From Nannocystis exedens (lineage in GTDB: Bacteria > Myxococcota_A > Polyangia > Nannocystales > Nannocystaceae): a DNA stretch of 64,000 nucleotides. The stretch is taken from assembly GCF_002343915.1 (NCBI RefSeq), contig NZ_NETK01000002.1, positions 620,001 through 684,000 on the forward strand, written 5' to 3'. The notes under the pieces are model-generated. The model searched no databases and was not told the origin of the DNA. It saw only the letters and a program-made list of their open reading frames with translations. How positions within the stretch are numbered: the first letter of the stretch is position 1; the number at the start of each line of letters is the position of its first letter. Positions 1-7,742 of this stretch are shown here, one piece after another. Position numbers and translations under genes: made by a program.

Positions 1-132
1 CACTTTGGCGCATGTGAGCTCGAGGGTGGGGCCGATTCCGCGGGTCCCGCCGGTCGCCGCCGAGCGCCGGTTTCGCGGTCGCGATCCGGGAGACGCAAAC
101 ATCGCCTTGCGACGCGCCGGAGGCGAGCGGCT

Positions 133-3100
133 TTGGTACGATGCCGCCCGACCTTGCCCGAGCTGTTCAAAGCGCTGGCGAGCTACATCCCGGCAATCGT
201 CACGCGGCGGCTCTCGGTCGACCCGCGTCCGCTGCACCAACCGCAAGCCGAGATCGTAGCCGCCGCAGTCCTCTGCGCCGACGTCTCCGGCTTCACGGCC
301 CTGACCGAGGCGCTCGCCAAGCAAGGGCCCGCGGGCGTCGAGAAGGTGGCCGCGGGCCTCAACACGTACTTCGGCCGGCTGATCGAGATCACCGCGGCGC
401 ACGGCGGCGACGTCGTCAAGTTCGCCGGCGACGCGCTCACGGCGGTGTGGGTCGCCGAGGGCTCGTCGGCCCGCGCGGCCGAGGCCGCGGTCGCGTGCGG
501 GCTGGCGATCCAGGCCGCTTTGCACGCGTGCCCGATCGACGACGGCATCGAGCTGTCGCTGCGGATCGGCGTGGCCGCCGGACGGATCGCGCTGGTCCAC
601 GTCGGCGGGCTCGGCGGCCGCTGGGAGCTCGTGCTCGTCGGGCCGGCGATCGAGGCGGTGCGGCGGGCCCAGACGTTCGCGCGCCCCGGCGAGGTGGTGA
701 TCGACAAGCGCGTGTGGACCATGCTCGGCGGCCGCGTCGACGGCGAGAGCCGCGGCGAGCACGGGTTTGGCCGCGTGGTCGCGCTGCGCGAGCCGGTGGT
801 GCCGTCGCCGCTGGTGCGCCCGCAGCTGCCCGACGCGGCCGAGGCGGCGCTGCGAGGCTACGTGCCCCCGGCGGTGATCGCCCGCCTGTCGGCCGGCCAG
901 AGCAGCTTCCTCGCCGAGCTGCGCCGGCTCAGCGTCCTGTTCATCAACTTCCCCGACCTCAAGCACCAGACGCCGCTGATGGAGGCGCAAGAGGTCATGA
1001 TCGCGGTGCAGCAGATCGTCGAGTCGTGGGAGGGCACGATCGGCCACCTCAGCGTCGACGATCACGGGACCACGGTGCTGGTCGCGTTCGGCCTGCCGCC
1101 GCTGGCCCACGAGGACGATCCGGTGCGCGCGATCGAGGCCGCGCAGCAGGTCCGCGAGCTCCACAAGCGCCTCGGCTGGCGGGCCACCTGCGGGATCGCC
1201 TCCGGGCGGGCGTTCTGCGGCACCGTCGGCAGCGCCGAACGTTGCGAGTACACGGTCCTCGGCGACGTGGTCAACCTGGCCGCGCGGCTGATGCAGGCCG
1301 GCGACGGCAAGGCCGTGCTGTGCGACCACTACACCTTCGTCGCCACCCGGGGGCAGTTCCTGTTCGAGGGCCTGCCGCCGATCTCGGTCAAGGGCAAGGA
1401 AGGCACCATCTCGATCTACACCCCGGCGAGCGCGCGGCTGCCGGGGCGCAGCCAGAAGGAGCGCGCCGTCTCGGGCCCGCTGCCGGTGGCGGGCGGCGCC
1501 AGGGCGGCGCTGGTCGGGCGCATGCGCGAGCGCGGCGTGCTGATCAACGGCCTGCACGAGGTGCTGCGCGGCCGCAGCGCGACGATCGTGGTCGAGGGCG
1601 AGGCCGGGCTCGGCAAGACGCGCCTGGCCGACGACCTGCTCGAGCAGGCCGAGGCCGCCGGGGCGATGCGCCTGCTCGGCGCGCGCGAGATCAGCGACGC
1701 GGCCGGCCCGTACCACGCGTGGCTGCCGATCTTCGCCACCATCTTCGGCCTGAACCAAGGGACAGATCAGGGCTCCGACCCGTGGCAGCGGGTGGTCTCG
1801 GGGCTGCGGCGGCTGGTGCCGGCGGCGGTGTCGCGGGCGCCGCTGCTCGGGGCGGTGCTGCCGATCGACGCCGTCGACAACGACCGCACCGCGCCGCTGC
1901 AGGGCCGCGCGCGCGCCGAGCAGACCCGCGTCCTGCTGGTCCAGATCCTGCTCGCCTACCTCAAGGGCAACCCGGCGGTGCTGCTGCTGGAGGACGCCCA
2001 GCGGTTCGACTCGGCCTCGTGGGCGCTGCTCGCCGACGTGCGCGAGGAGGTCCAGCCGCTCCTGTGCGTGATCGTCACCGGGCCGGTCGACAGCGACACC
2101 GCGGCGGCCGAGCTGCGCCAGATCCTCGCCGACCACGGCACCTATCACCTGCAGCTGCAGCCGCTGTCGCTGGTCGAGACCGAGAACCTGGTGTGCCGCC
2201 GCCTCGGCGTGTCGCGCCTGCCGCCCGAGGTCGCCAGCTTCATCTACGAGCGCGCCGAGGGCCACCCGTTCTTCTCCGAGGAGCTGGCCTCGGCGCTGCG
2301 CGACGCCGGCTTCATCACGATCTGGAACGGCGAGTGCCTGCTGTCCCATGAGGCAGGTGACCTGCGCACCGCGAAGTTCCCCGACAACCTCGAGGCGGTG
2401 ATCACGAGCCGCATCGATCGCCTGCAGCAGCAGCACCAGCTGGTGCTCAAGGTCGGCGCGGTGCTCGGGCGCGTGTTCTCGCTGAGCCTGTTGCGGGCGA
2501 TCTATCCGATCGAGGCCGACAAGGCCCAGCTGCCCGAGTACCTGCAGGCGCTCGAGCGCCGCGGCCTGCTGGTGCCCAAGCCGCACGCCGCCGAGGGCAC
2601 GTTCCTGTTCAAGCACGCGCTGACGCAGGAGGTCGCCTACAACCTGCTGCCGTTCGCGCAGCGGCAGCAGCTGCACCAGGCGGTCGCCGAGCACTTCGAG
2701 CGCGCGCACGGCAGCAAGCTCGAGCTGTACTACCCGCTGCTGGCCCACCACTGGTACCGCGTGGTCGCCTCGTCGGCGCTGGTGCCCGGCGGCGGGCGGC
2801 CGAGCCCGGAGCTGATCGGCCGCGCCGTGCTCTACCTGCAGCGCGCCGGCGAGCAGGCGATCCGCAACGACGCCGGGCAGGAGGCCGTGCAGCACTACAG
2901 CCACGCGATCGAGCTGCTGCGCCACCTGCCCGAGAGCCCGGAGCGGGTCGAGCAGGAGATCGGGCTGCAGATCGGCCTCGGCAACGCCCAGGTCGCGACC
3001 CTCGGCTTCGGCTCCGACGAGGTCGAGCAGACGTTCGCGCGGGCCCGCGAGCTGTGCCGCGAGGTCGGCGACACGCGCCACCTGTTCCCGGTGCTGTTCG

Positions 3101-4092
3101 GCCTGTGGCAGCACTACGTCGTGCGCGCCCAGCTCGACGTGGCCCGCGAGCTCGCCGAGCAGATGCTGATGTTCGCCGAGCGCCGGCGCCAGCGCGTGCC
3201 GCTGCTGGTGTCGCACCGCGGGCTCGGCACCCAGCTGTTCCACCAGGGGGACTTCGAACGCTCGCGCGCCCACCTCGAGCGCTCGATCGTCCTCTACGCC
3301 CCCGACTTCGACCGCAACCTCGGCCACCTCTACATCCACGACCCGCGGATCGCCGCCCTGGCGATCCTGTCGCTGACGCTGTGGATGCTCGGACGCACGG
3401 CGGAGGCGCTCGAGCGCAGCCGCGTGTCGATCGCGCTGGCCCGCGAGCTCGGCCACGGCTTCTCGACCACGTTCGCGCTGGTGGTCGCGTCGATCCTGCG
3501 CCAGATCCTCCGCGACGTCGAGGGCGCCCGCACCCACGCCGACCAGGTCTACCAGCTCAAGGCCGAGGCCACGCTCGGCGCGTGGGTCAGCTTCGCCGAC
3601 GCCATCCGCGCCTGGGCGATGGCCGAGCTCGGCCAGCACGACGAGGGCCTCGACCTGCTGCGTCAGGCGCTCATCGAGCTGCAGGCCGCCGGCATGGGCA
3701 TGTTCATGCCGTGGACGTTCTCTGTCTTTGCCGACCTGTGCATAAGGGCAGGTCGCATCGACGAGGGGCTCAGCGTGATCGGCGAGGCGATGGAGTCGTC
3801 GCGGCTCAGCGGGGCCCGCTGGTGGGAGGCGGAGCTGATGCGCCAGCGCGCCGAGATCCTGCACGAGATGGGCGAGGTCGAGGAGGCCGCGCTGCTGCTG
3901 CACGAGGCCCTCGAGCTCGCCCGCGAGCAGGGGGCGCGCGCGCTCGAGCTGCGCGCCGGGCTCAGCATGGCGCGCCTGTTCCCCGACGACCCCTCGGCGC
4001 GAGCCCGGCTGAAGACGCTGCACGACGACCTGGTCGACAAGGTCGACGACATGCTGCTGGCGGCGCTGGCGGCGGCGGCGGCCGGCGGCTGA
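133..4092 (+). CDS. Soluble adenylyl cyclase-like protein: two cyclase domains + AAA ATPase + TPR (1319 aa)
   Basis: Predicted cytosolic class III nucleotidyl cyclase fused to an ATPase and helical repeats, in the order of animal soluble adenylyl cyclase (ADCY10). Cyclase domain 1 (about residues 40-200) has both metal aspartates, D50 in CADVSGFTAL and D100 in KFAGDALTAVW. Domain 2 (about 262-430) has the NLAAR motif (N381, R385). A Walker A GEAGLGKT lies near 489-496 and a Walker B-like LLLEDAQ near 620; the C-terminal half is TPR-like. K96 and R177 align by eye with the bicarbonate-binding residues of human sAC. The adenine-binding lysine of domain 2 appears to be histidine (H311), so substrate and activity are uncertain. 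The TTG start is chosen because GGAGG lies at 119-123; no ATG fits the frame. The product is inferred from motif order. Confidence 0.85.
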   Translation: MVRCRPTLPELFKALASYIPAIVTRRLSVDPRPLHQPQAEIVAAAVLCADVSGFTALTEALAKQGPAGVEKVAAGLNTYFGRLIEITAAHGGDVVKFAGDALTAVWVAEGSSARAAEAAVACGLAIQAALHACPIDDGIELSLRIGVAAGRIALVHVGGLGGRWELVLVGPAIEAVRRAQTFARPGEVVIDKRVWTMLGGRVDGESRGEHGFGRVVALREPVVPSPLVRPQLPDAAEAALRGYVPPAVIARLSAGQSSFLAELRRLSVLFINFPDLKHQTPLMEAQEVMIAVQQIVESWEGTIGHLSVDDHGTTVLVAFGLPPLAHEDDPVRAIEAAQQVRELHKRLGWRATCGIASGRAFCGTVGSAERCEYTVLGDVVNLAARLMQAGDGKAVLCDHYTFVATRGQFLFEGLPPISVKGKEGTISIYTPASARLPGRSQKERAVSGPLPVAGGARAALVGRMRERGVLINGLHEVLRGRSATIVVEGEAGLGKTRLADDLLEQAEAAGAMRLLGAREISDAAGPYHAWLPIFATIFGLNQGTDQGSDPWQRVVSGLRRLVPAAVSRAPLLGAVLPIDAVDNDRTAPLQGRARAEQTRVLLVQILLAYLKGNPAVLLLEDAQRFDSASWALLADVREEVQPLLCVIVTGPVDSDTAAAELRQILADHGTYHLQLQPLSLVETENLVCRRLGVSRLPPEVASFIYERAEGHPFFSEELASALRDAGFITIWNGECLLSHEAGDLRTAKFPDNLEAVITSRIDRLQQQHQLVLKVGAVLGRVFSLSLLRAIYPIEADKAQLPEYLQALERRGLLVPKPHAAEGTFLFKHALTQEVAYNLLPFAQRQQLHQAVAEHFERAHGSKLELYYPLLAHHWYRVVASSALVPGGGRPSPELIGRAVLYLQRAGEQAIRNDAGQEAVQHYSHAIELLRHLPESPERVEQEIGLQIGLGNAQVATLGFGSDEVEQTFARARELCREVGDTRHLFPVLFGLWQHYVVRAQLDVARELAEQMLMFAERRRQRVPLLVSHRGLGTQLFHQGDFERSRAHLERSIVLYAPDFDRNLGHLYIHDPRIAALAILSLTLWMLGRTAEALERSRVSIALARELGHGFSTTFALVVASILRQILRDVEGARTHADQVYQLKAEATLGAWVSFADAIRAWAMAELGQHDEGLDLLRQALIELQAAGMGMFMPWTFSVFADLCIRAGRIDEGLSVIGEAMESSRLSGARWWEAELMRQRAEILHEMGEVEEAALLLHEALELAREQGARALELRAGLSMARLFPDDPSARARLKTLHDDLVDKVDDMLLAALAAAAAGG

Positions 4093-4113
4093 GGGCGGGG
4101 GCCGCCGCGACGG

Positions 4114-4126
4114 CTTCTGTTATGGT
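4114..4126 (+). promoter_or_regulatory. Putative promoter element CTTCTGTTATGGT
   Basis: This 13-mer recurs exactly at 36767-36779, also just upstream of a gene for an exported protein. It contains an extended -10-like TGTTATGGT. The ATG at 4136 begins nine nt after the box, so the transcript would be leaderless or almost so. No clear -35 is visible. Confidence 0.4.
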
Positions 4127-4135
4127 TGCCGGGCC

Positions 4136-4738
4136 ATGTGGAAGAAGCTGGCGATCGTCCTGCTGGTCCTCCTGCTGCTCGCCGGCGGGGTGGTCACCTA
4201 TCTGTGGCTGCAGGTCACGGCGCTGCCCGACTGGTACACCGACCTGGCCCGGGAGGACGCGCCCGCGGCCGTCGAGGACGCCGGCGGCAAGCTGCAGTGG
4301 CAGCCGGCGGAGGGCCACGCCGGGCGCAAGGAGCTGCGCAACTTCCACCGCAAGGCCGCGCGCTCGGCCCCCGAGGTCAAGGAGGTGATCAAGGCCTCGC
4401 GCGCGACCTTCGAGGACGGCCAGCTCGAGGCCGGCGTGGTCGCCGACCTGCGCAAGCTGCCGAAGGACAAGATGAGCGGCGACCAGCAGGGCCTGTTCGA
4501 GCGCGCCCGCCAGGCGTTCCCGTCGCTGACCGAGCGCGACGTGTACATCGGCGTCGAGGACCCGTCGCCGGTGCTGAAGAACGGCCGCGTGACGATGGGC
4601 CCGAGCGCGCGCGTCAAGATCGGCAAGTTCACGTACTCGCTCGACGGCGCGGCCGAGAAGCTCGGCATGACGCCCGAGAAGCTGCGCGCCGAGCTCGAGA
4701 AGCACATGCGCGAGCTCGGCGTCGAGGCGCCGAGCTGA
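4136..4738 (+). CDS. Membrane-anchored hypothetical protein (200 aa)
   Basis: I do not recognise the family. One N-terminal transmembrane helix (about residues 4-26) is followed by a charged, mostly helical domain with a conserved-looking block near residues 140-180 (ERDVYIGVEDPSPVL). Topology should be N-in with the soluble part outside the cytoplasm. It starts 43 bp after the cyclase gene and has its own likely -10 box (TATGGT, 4121-4126) nine nt before the ATG, so it may be transcribed separately. The stop is followed by a strong inverted repeat at 4773-4818 that separates it from the convergent cardiolipin synthase gene. Confidence 0.7.
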   Translation: MWKKLAIVLLVLLLLAGGVVTYLWLQVTALPDWYTDLAREDAPAAVEDAGGKLQWQPAEGHAGRKELRNFHRKAARSAPEVKEVIKASRATFEDGQLEAGVVADLRKLPKDKMSGDQQGLFERARQAFPSLTERDVYIGVEDPSPVLKNGRVTMGPSARVKIGKFTYSLDGAAEKLGMTPEKLRAELEKHMRELGVEAPS

Positions 4739-4772
4739 GGCGAGCAGGGCGGCCCGGGGTTGTTCTGAGGGA

Positions 4773-4818
4773 CATGCTCGATCGGGCATGCCCCAAGGAG
4801 CATGCCCGATCGAGCATG
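4773..4818. repeat. Perfect 19-bp inverted repeat between convergent genes
   Basis: The arms at 4773-4791 (CATGCTCGATCGGGCATGC) and 4800-4818 are exact reverse complements around an 8-nt loop (CCCAAGGA). It lies between the ends of the convergent genes at 4136-4738 and 4857-6326, so a bidirectional terminator or transcript-stabilising hairpin is plausible, although no T tract follows on either strand. The arm ends (GACATGC, GCATGCCC) resemble half-sites of the dispersed hairpin motif found throughout the window. Confidence 0.8.
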
Positions 4819-4856
4819 CCCGCGCGGACGGCCCCGTCGGGCCCGCGCCGTGCGGC

Positions 4857-6326
4857 TCACAGGAGCGGCGAGAGCAGGCGGGCGAAGCCCTCGCCGAGGC
4901 GCCGCGGCAGCGTCAGCTGCTTGCGCGTCTCGGGCCGCACCTCGAGCGCCTGGGCCAGCTCCTTGGTGAACACGCCGGCGAGGTCGAGCGTGAGCCGGCG
5001 GTCGTAGAACAGCGCCGTGACCTCGTAGTTGAGGTAGAAGCTGCGCACGTCCATGTTGGCCGAGCCGATCGCGGCCACACGGTCGTCGACCAGCAGGTAC
5101 TTGGCGTGCAGCATGCCGGGCAGGTACTCGTAGATCCGGCAGCCGGCGGCCAGCAGCTCGTCGTAGTAGCTGGCGCCGGCGAGGCTGACGAGGGTCGAGT
5201 CGTTGTTGCGCGGCAGGGGCACGAGCAGCCGCAGGTCGCAGCCGCGCAGCGCCGCGGTCTTGAGCGCGAGCGACAGCGGCTCGTCGGGCACGAAGTAGGG
5301 CGTGGCGATCCAGCAGCGCTCCTGCGCCGAGGCGATCGCGGCGGTGAACTGGGCCGCGATCGCGTCGATGAACGGCAGGTCGGGGCCGCTCGGGACGATC
5401 TGCAGCATCGGTCCGCACGAGTGCCTCGGCGGGCGCGCCAGCAGGTCGGCGAGCTGCCGCGCGAACGCCGGATCCTCGGCGTGATCGTCGGAGTGCGCGG
5501 CCAGCCAGTCCTCGAGGAAGATCGCCTGCAGGCCGAGCACCGCGTCGCCCGTGATCCGCACCTGGAGGTCCGACCACGGCCGCGCCCCGAGCCCACGCCC
5601 GAGGTACTCGTCGCCGACGTTGAGGCCGCCGGTGAAGCCGAGGTCGCCGTCGACGATGACGATCTTGCGGTGGTTGCGGAAGTTGATCATGAGCGGGCGG
5701 TAGCGCAGCCGCACCGCGCCGAACGTGAGCACCTGCCCGCCGGCCGTGACCACCCGCTCGAACAGCTCGCGCGGGGTGCCGAGGCAGCCGAATTCGTCGT
5801 AGAGCAGCCGCACCTCGACGCCCGCGCGCGCGCGCTCGCACAGCAGGTCGATCCAGCGCCGCCCGGTGTCGTCGTCGCGCCAGATGTACATGGCGATGTG
5901 GATCTGCTGCTTCGCGCCGGCGATCGCGGCCTCCATCGCGGCGAACGCGTGCGCCGGATCGGCCAGCAGGTCGACCGAGTCGGCCCGCCGCAGCGGCGCG
6001 GCCGAACTGTTGAGCGCCAGCGCGACGAGCCCGCGCAGCGGCTGATCGAGCTCCTCCAGCGGCGTCTCGAGCGGCAACAGCCCGCGCGTGACGTCGGTCG
6101 GGTTGACGCTGCGCCGCGCTCGTAACCGCCTGCGCCGCCGCACGCCGGCGCGCCCCAGCAGGAAGTAGAGGCACAGCCCGAACAGCGGCAGGAAGATCAG
6201 CGCGAGGAGCCACGCGAGCGCGGCGCTCGGACGTCTGCGCTCCAGCAGCACCAGGGCCGTGATGCCGATCACGTACAGGACGGTGACGAGCTGGATGAAC
6301 CAGAGCTCGGTGAAGACTTCGGGCAA
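4857..6326 (-). CDS. cls: Cardiolipin synthase, phospholipase D family
   Basis: Transfers a phosphatidyl group to make cardiolipin in the inner membrane. There are two N-terminal membrane segments, the second in the typical LERRRPSAALAWLLALIF context. Two HKD motifs are complete: HRKIVIVD with a following GFTGG, and HAKYLLVD with AIGSAN. The length of 489 aa is normal for the family. The TTG start at 6326 is inferred: it gives the expected N-terminus, the frame upstream reads into non-coding sequence, and a TACACT box sits nine nt before it. It is divergent from the aldehyde dehydrogenase gene with a 45-bp gap, and convergent with 4136-4738. Confidence 0.9.
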   Translation of the reverse strand: MPEVFTELWFIQLVTVLYVIGITALVLLERRRPSAALAWLLALIFLPLFGLCLYFLLGRAGVRRRRRLRARRSVNPTDVTRGLLPLETPLEELDQPLRGLVALALNSSAAPLRRADSVDLLADPAHAFAAMEAAIAGAKQQIHIAMYIWRDDDTGRRWIDLLCERARAGVEVRLLYDEFGCLGTPRELFERVVTAGGQVLTFGAVRLRYRPLMINFRNHRKIVIVDGDLGFTGGLNVGDEYLGRGLGARPWSDLQVRITGDAVLGLQAIFLEDWLAAHSDDHAEDPAFARQLADLLARPPRHSCGPMLQIVPSGPDLPFIDAIAAQFTAAIASAQERCWIATPYFVPDEPLSLALKTAALRGCDLRLLVPLPRNNDSTLVSLAGASYYDELLAAGCRIYEYLPGMLHAKYLLVDDRVAAIGSANMDVRSFYLNYEVTALFYDRRLTLDLAGVFTKELAQALEVRPETRKQLTLPRRLGEGFARLLSPLL

Positions 6327-6335
6327 CGGGCGACA

Positions 6336-6341
6336 AGTGTA
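6336..6341 (-). promoter_or_regulatory. Putative -10 box (TACACT) of the cardiolipin synthase gene
   Basis: On the minus strand TACACT ends nine nt before the TTG start at 6326. No Shine-Dalgarno sequence is present. It fits the TANNNT-start spacing seen at many genes of this window and implies a leaderless or very short-leader transcript. Confidence 0.4.
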
Positions 6342-6358
6342 GCGCGGCGAGCGGCAGC

Positions 6359-6364
6359 TATAGT
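6359..6364 (+). promoter_or_regulatory. Putative -10 box (TATAGT) of the aldehyde dehydrogenase gene
   Basis: TATAGT is followed by seven nt and the ATG at 6372. The expected transcription start falls on or next to the start codon, and no Shine-Dalgarno sequence is present. It shares the 45-bp divergent gap with the box for the cardiolipin synthase gene. Confidence 0.45.
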
Positions 6365-6371
6365 TACGTCG

Positions 6372-7742
6372 ATGTCCCCGGAGCGCCTCGTCCCGCACAA
6401 TCCGGCCACCGGCCAGCCGCTCGAGCCGGTCGACTGCACCACGCCCGAGGGCGTCCGCGAAACCGTCGCTCGCGCCCGTACCGCCCAGCGCGCCTGGGCG
6501 GCCACCGCCGCCGACGCGCGCGCGCGCCAGATCCGTGCGCTCGCGCAGGCGATCGGCGACCACGCCGACGCGCTCGGGCGCTCGATCAGCGACGAGATGG
6601 GCAAGCCGATCCGCGAGGCCCGGGCCGAGGCCCGCAGCGTCGCCGTTCGCGTCGAATCGTTCGTCCGCGCCGCCGATCAGGCGCTCGCCGACGACGACGG
6701 GGTCGAGAACGGGATCCGCGTGCGCGTGCGCTGGCGTCCGCTCGGCGTGGTGGGAGTGATCGCCCCCTGGAATTACCCGGTGGCGACGCCCAGTAACCTG
6801 CTGCTGTCGGCCCTGCTCACCGGCAACGCGGCGGTGTTCAAGCCGTCGGAGTACACGCCGCACACCGGGGCGCTGCTCCATCGCCTGTACGCCGAGACAT
6901 TGCCCGAAGGACTGGTCGGCCTGGTCCAAGGGGCAGGGAGCGTCGGGGCCGCGCTGGTCGCCAGCGACGTCGACATGATCGCGTTCACCGGCTCGATCGC
7001 CACCGGCCAGGCGATCATGCGCGAGGCGGCGACGACGATGAAGCGGCTGGTGCTCGAGCTCGGCGGCAAGGATCCGATGATCGTGCTGCCCGGCGCCGAC
7101 CTGCAGGCCGCGGCCCGCTACGCCGCCGACGAGGCGCTGCGCAACGCCGGGCAGGTGTGCGTCAGCGTCGAGCGCATCATCGTCCACGCCGACGTCGCCG
7201 CGGAGTTCACCCGTCGCGTGGCCGACCTCGTGCGCGCGGTGAAGCCCGGCGATCCGCGCGACGAGTCGACGGCGTTCGGGCCGATGGCCAGCGCCCGTCA
7301 GCGCGACCTGGTGCTCGAGCAATTGGCCGACGCGCGCCGCCGCGGCGCGACCTTCGTGATCGAGGGCCAGGCCCAGGGCCCCGGCTTCTACCTCACGCCC
7401 AGCGTCGTCACCGACCTCAAGCCGGAGATGACGCTCGTGAAGGACGAGACCTTCGGACCGGTGGTGGCGATCCAGGTCGCGCGCGACGTCGAGGAGGCGG
7501 TGCAGCTGGCCAACGACACCCGCTACGGGCTCGGCGCGAGCGTGTGGGGCCCCCCGGGGCCGGAGCTCGACGCGGTCGCCGATCGCATCGAGGCCGGCAT
7601 GGTCGGGGTCAACCGCGGCCTGTCCACCGCCGCCGGCGGGCCGTGGGTCGGCTGGAAGATGTCGGGCCTCGGCTATACGCGCAGCGTCGCCGGCATGCGG
7701 CACTTCCTGCAGCCGCAGTCGCAAGCCCGTCGCGCCGAGTGA
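6372..7742 (+). CDS. NAD(P)-dependent aldehyde dehydrogenase
   Basis: Oxidises an aldehyde to the acid in the cytosol. Family residues are in place: APWNYP with N144, KPSE near 167-170, FTGS near 215, the general base E229 in LELGGK, and the catalytic C263 in AGQVCVS. At 456 aa it is the usual length. The sequence resembles the succinate-semialdehyde/aliphatic aldehyde branch, but the substrate cannot be set from sequence alone. It is monocistronic. Its last 134 bp overlap, in antisense, the 3' end of the reading frame of the metallopeptidase lipoprotein on the other strand. Confidence 0.93.
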   Translation: MSPERLVPHNPATGQPLEPVDCTTPEGVRETVARARTAQRAWAATAADARARQIRALAQAIGDHADALGRSISDEMGKPIREARAEARSVAVRVESFVRAADQALADDDGVENGIRVRVRWRPLGVVGVIAPWNYPVATPSNLLLSALLTGNAAVFKPSEYTPHTGALLHRLYAETLPEGLVGLVQGAGSVGAALVASDVDMIAFTGSIATGQAIMREAATTMKRLVLELGGKDPMIVLPGADLQAAARYAADEALRNAGQVCVSVERIIVHADVAAEFTRRVADLVRAVKPGDPRDESTAFGPMASARQRDLVLEQLADARRRGATFVIEGQAQGPGFYLTPSVVTDLKPEMTLVKDETFGPVVAIQVARDVEEAVQLANDTRYGLGASVWGPPGPELDAVADRIEAGMVGVNRGLSTAAGGPWVGWKMSGLGYTRSVAGMRHFLQPQSQARRAE

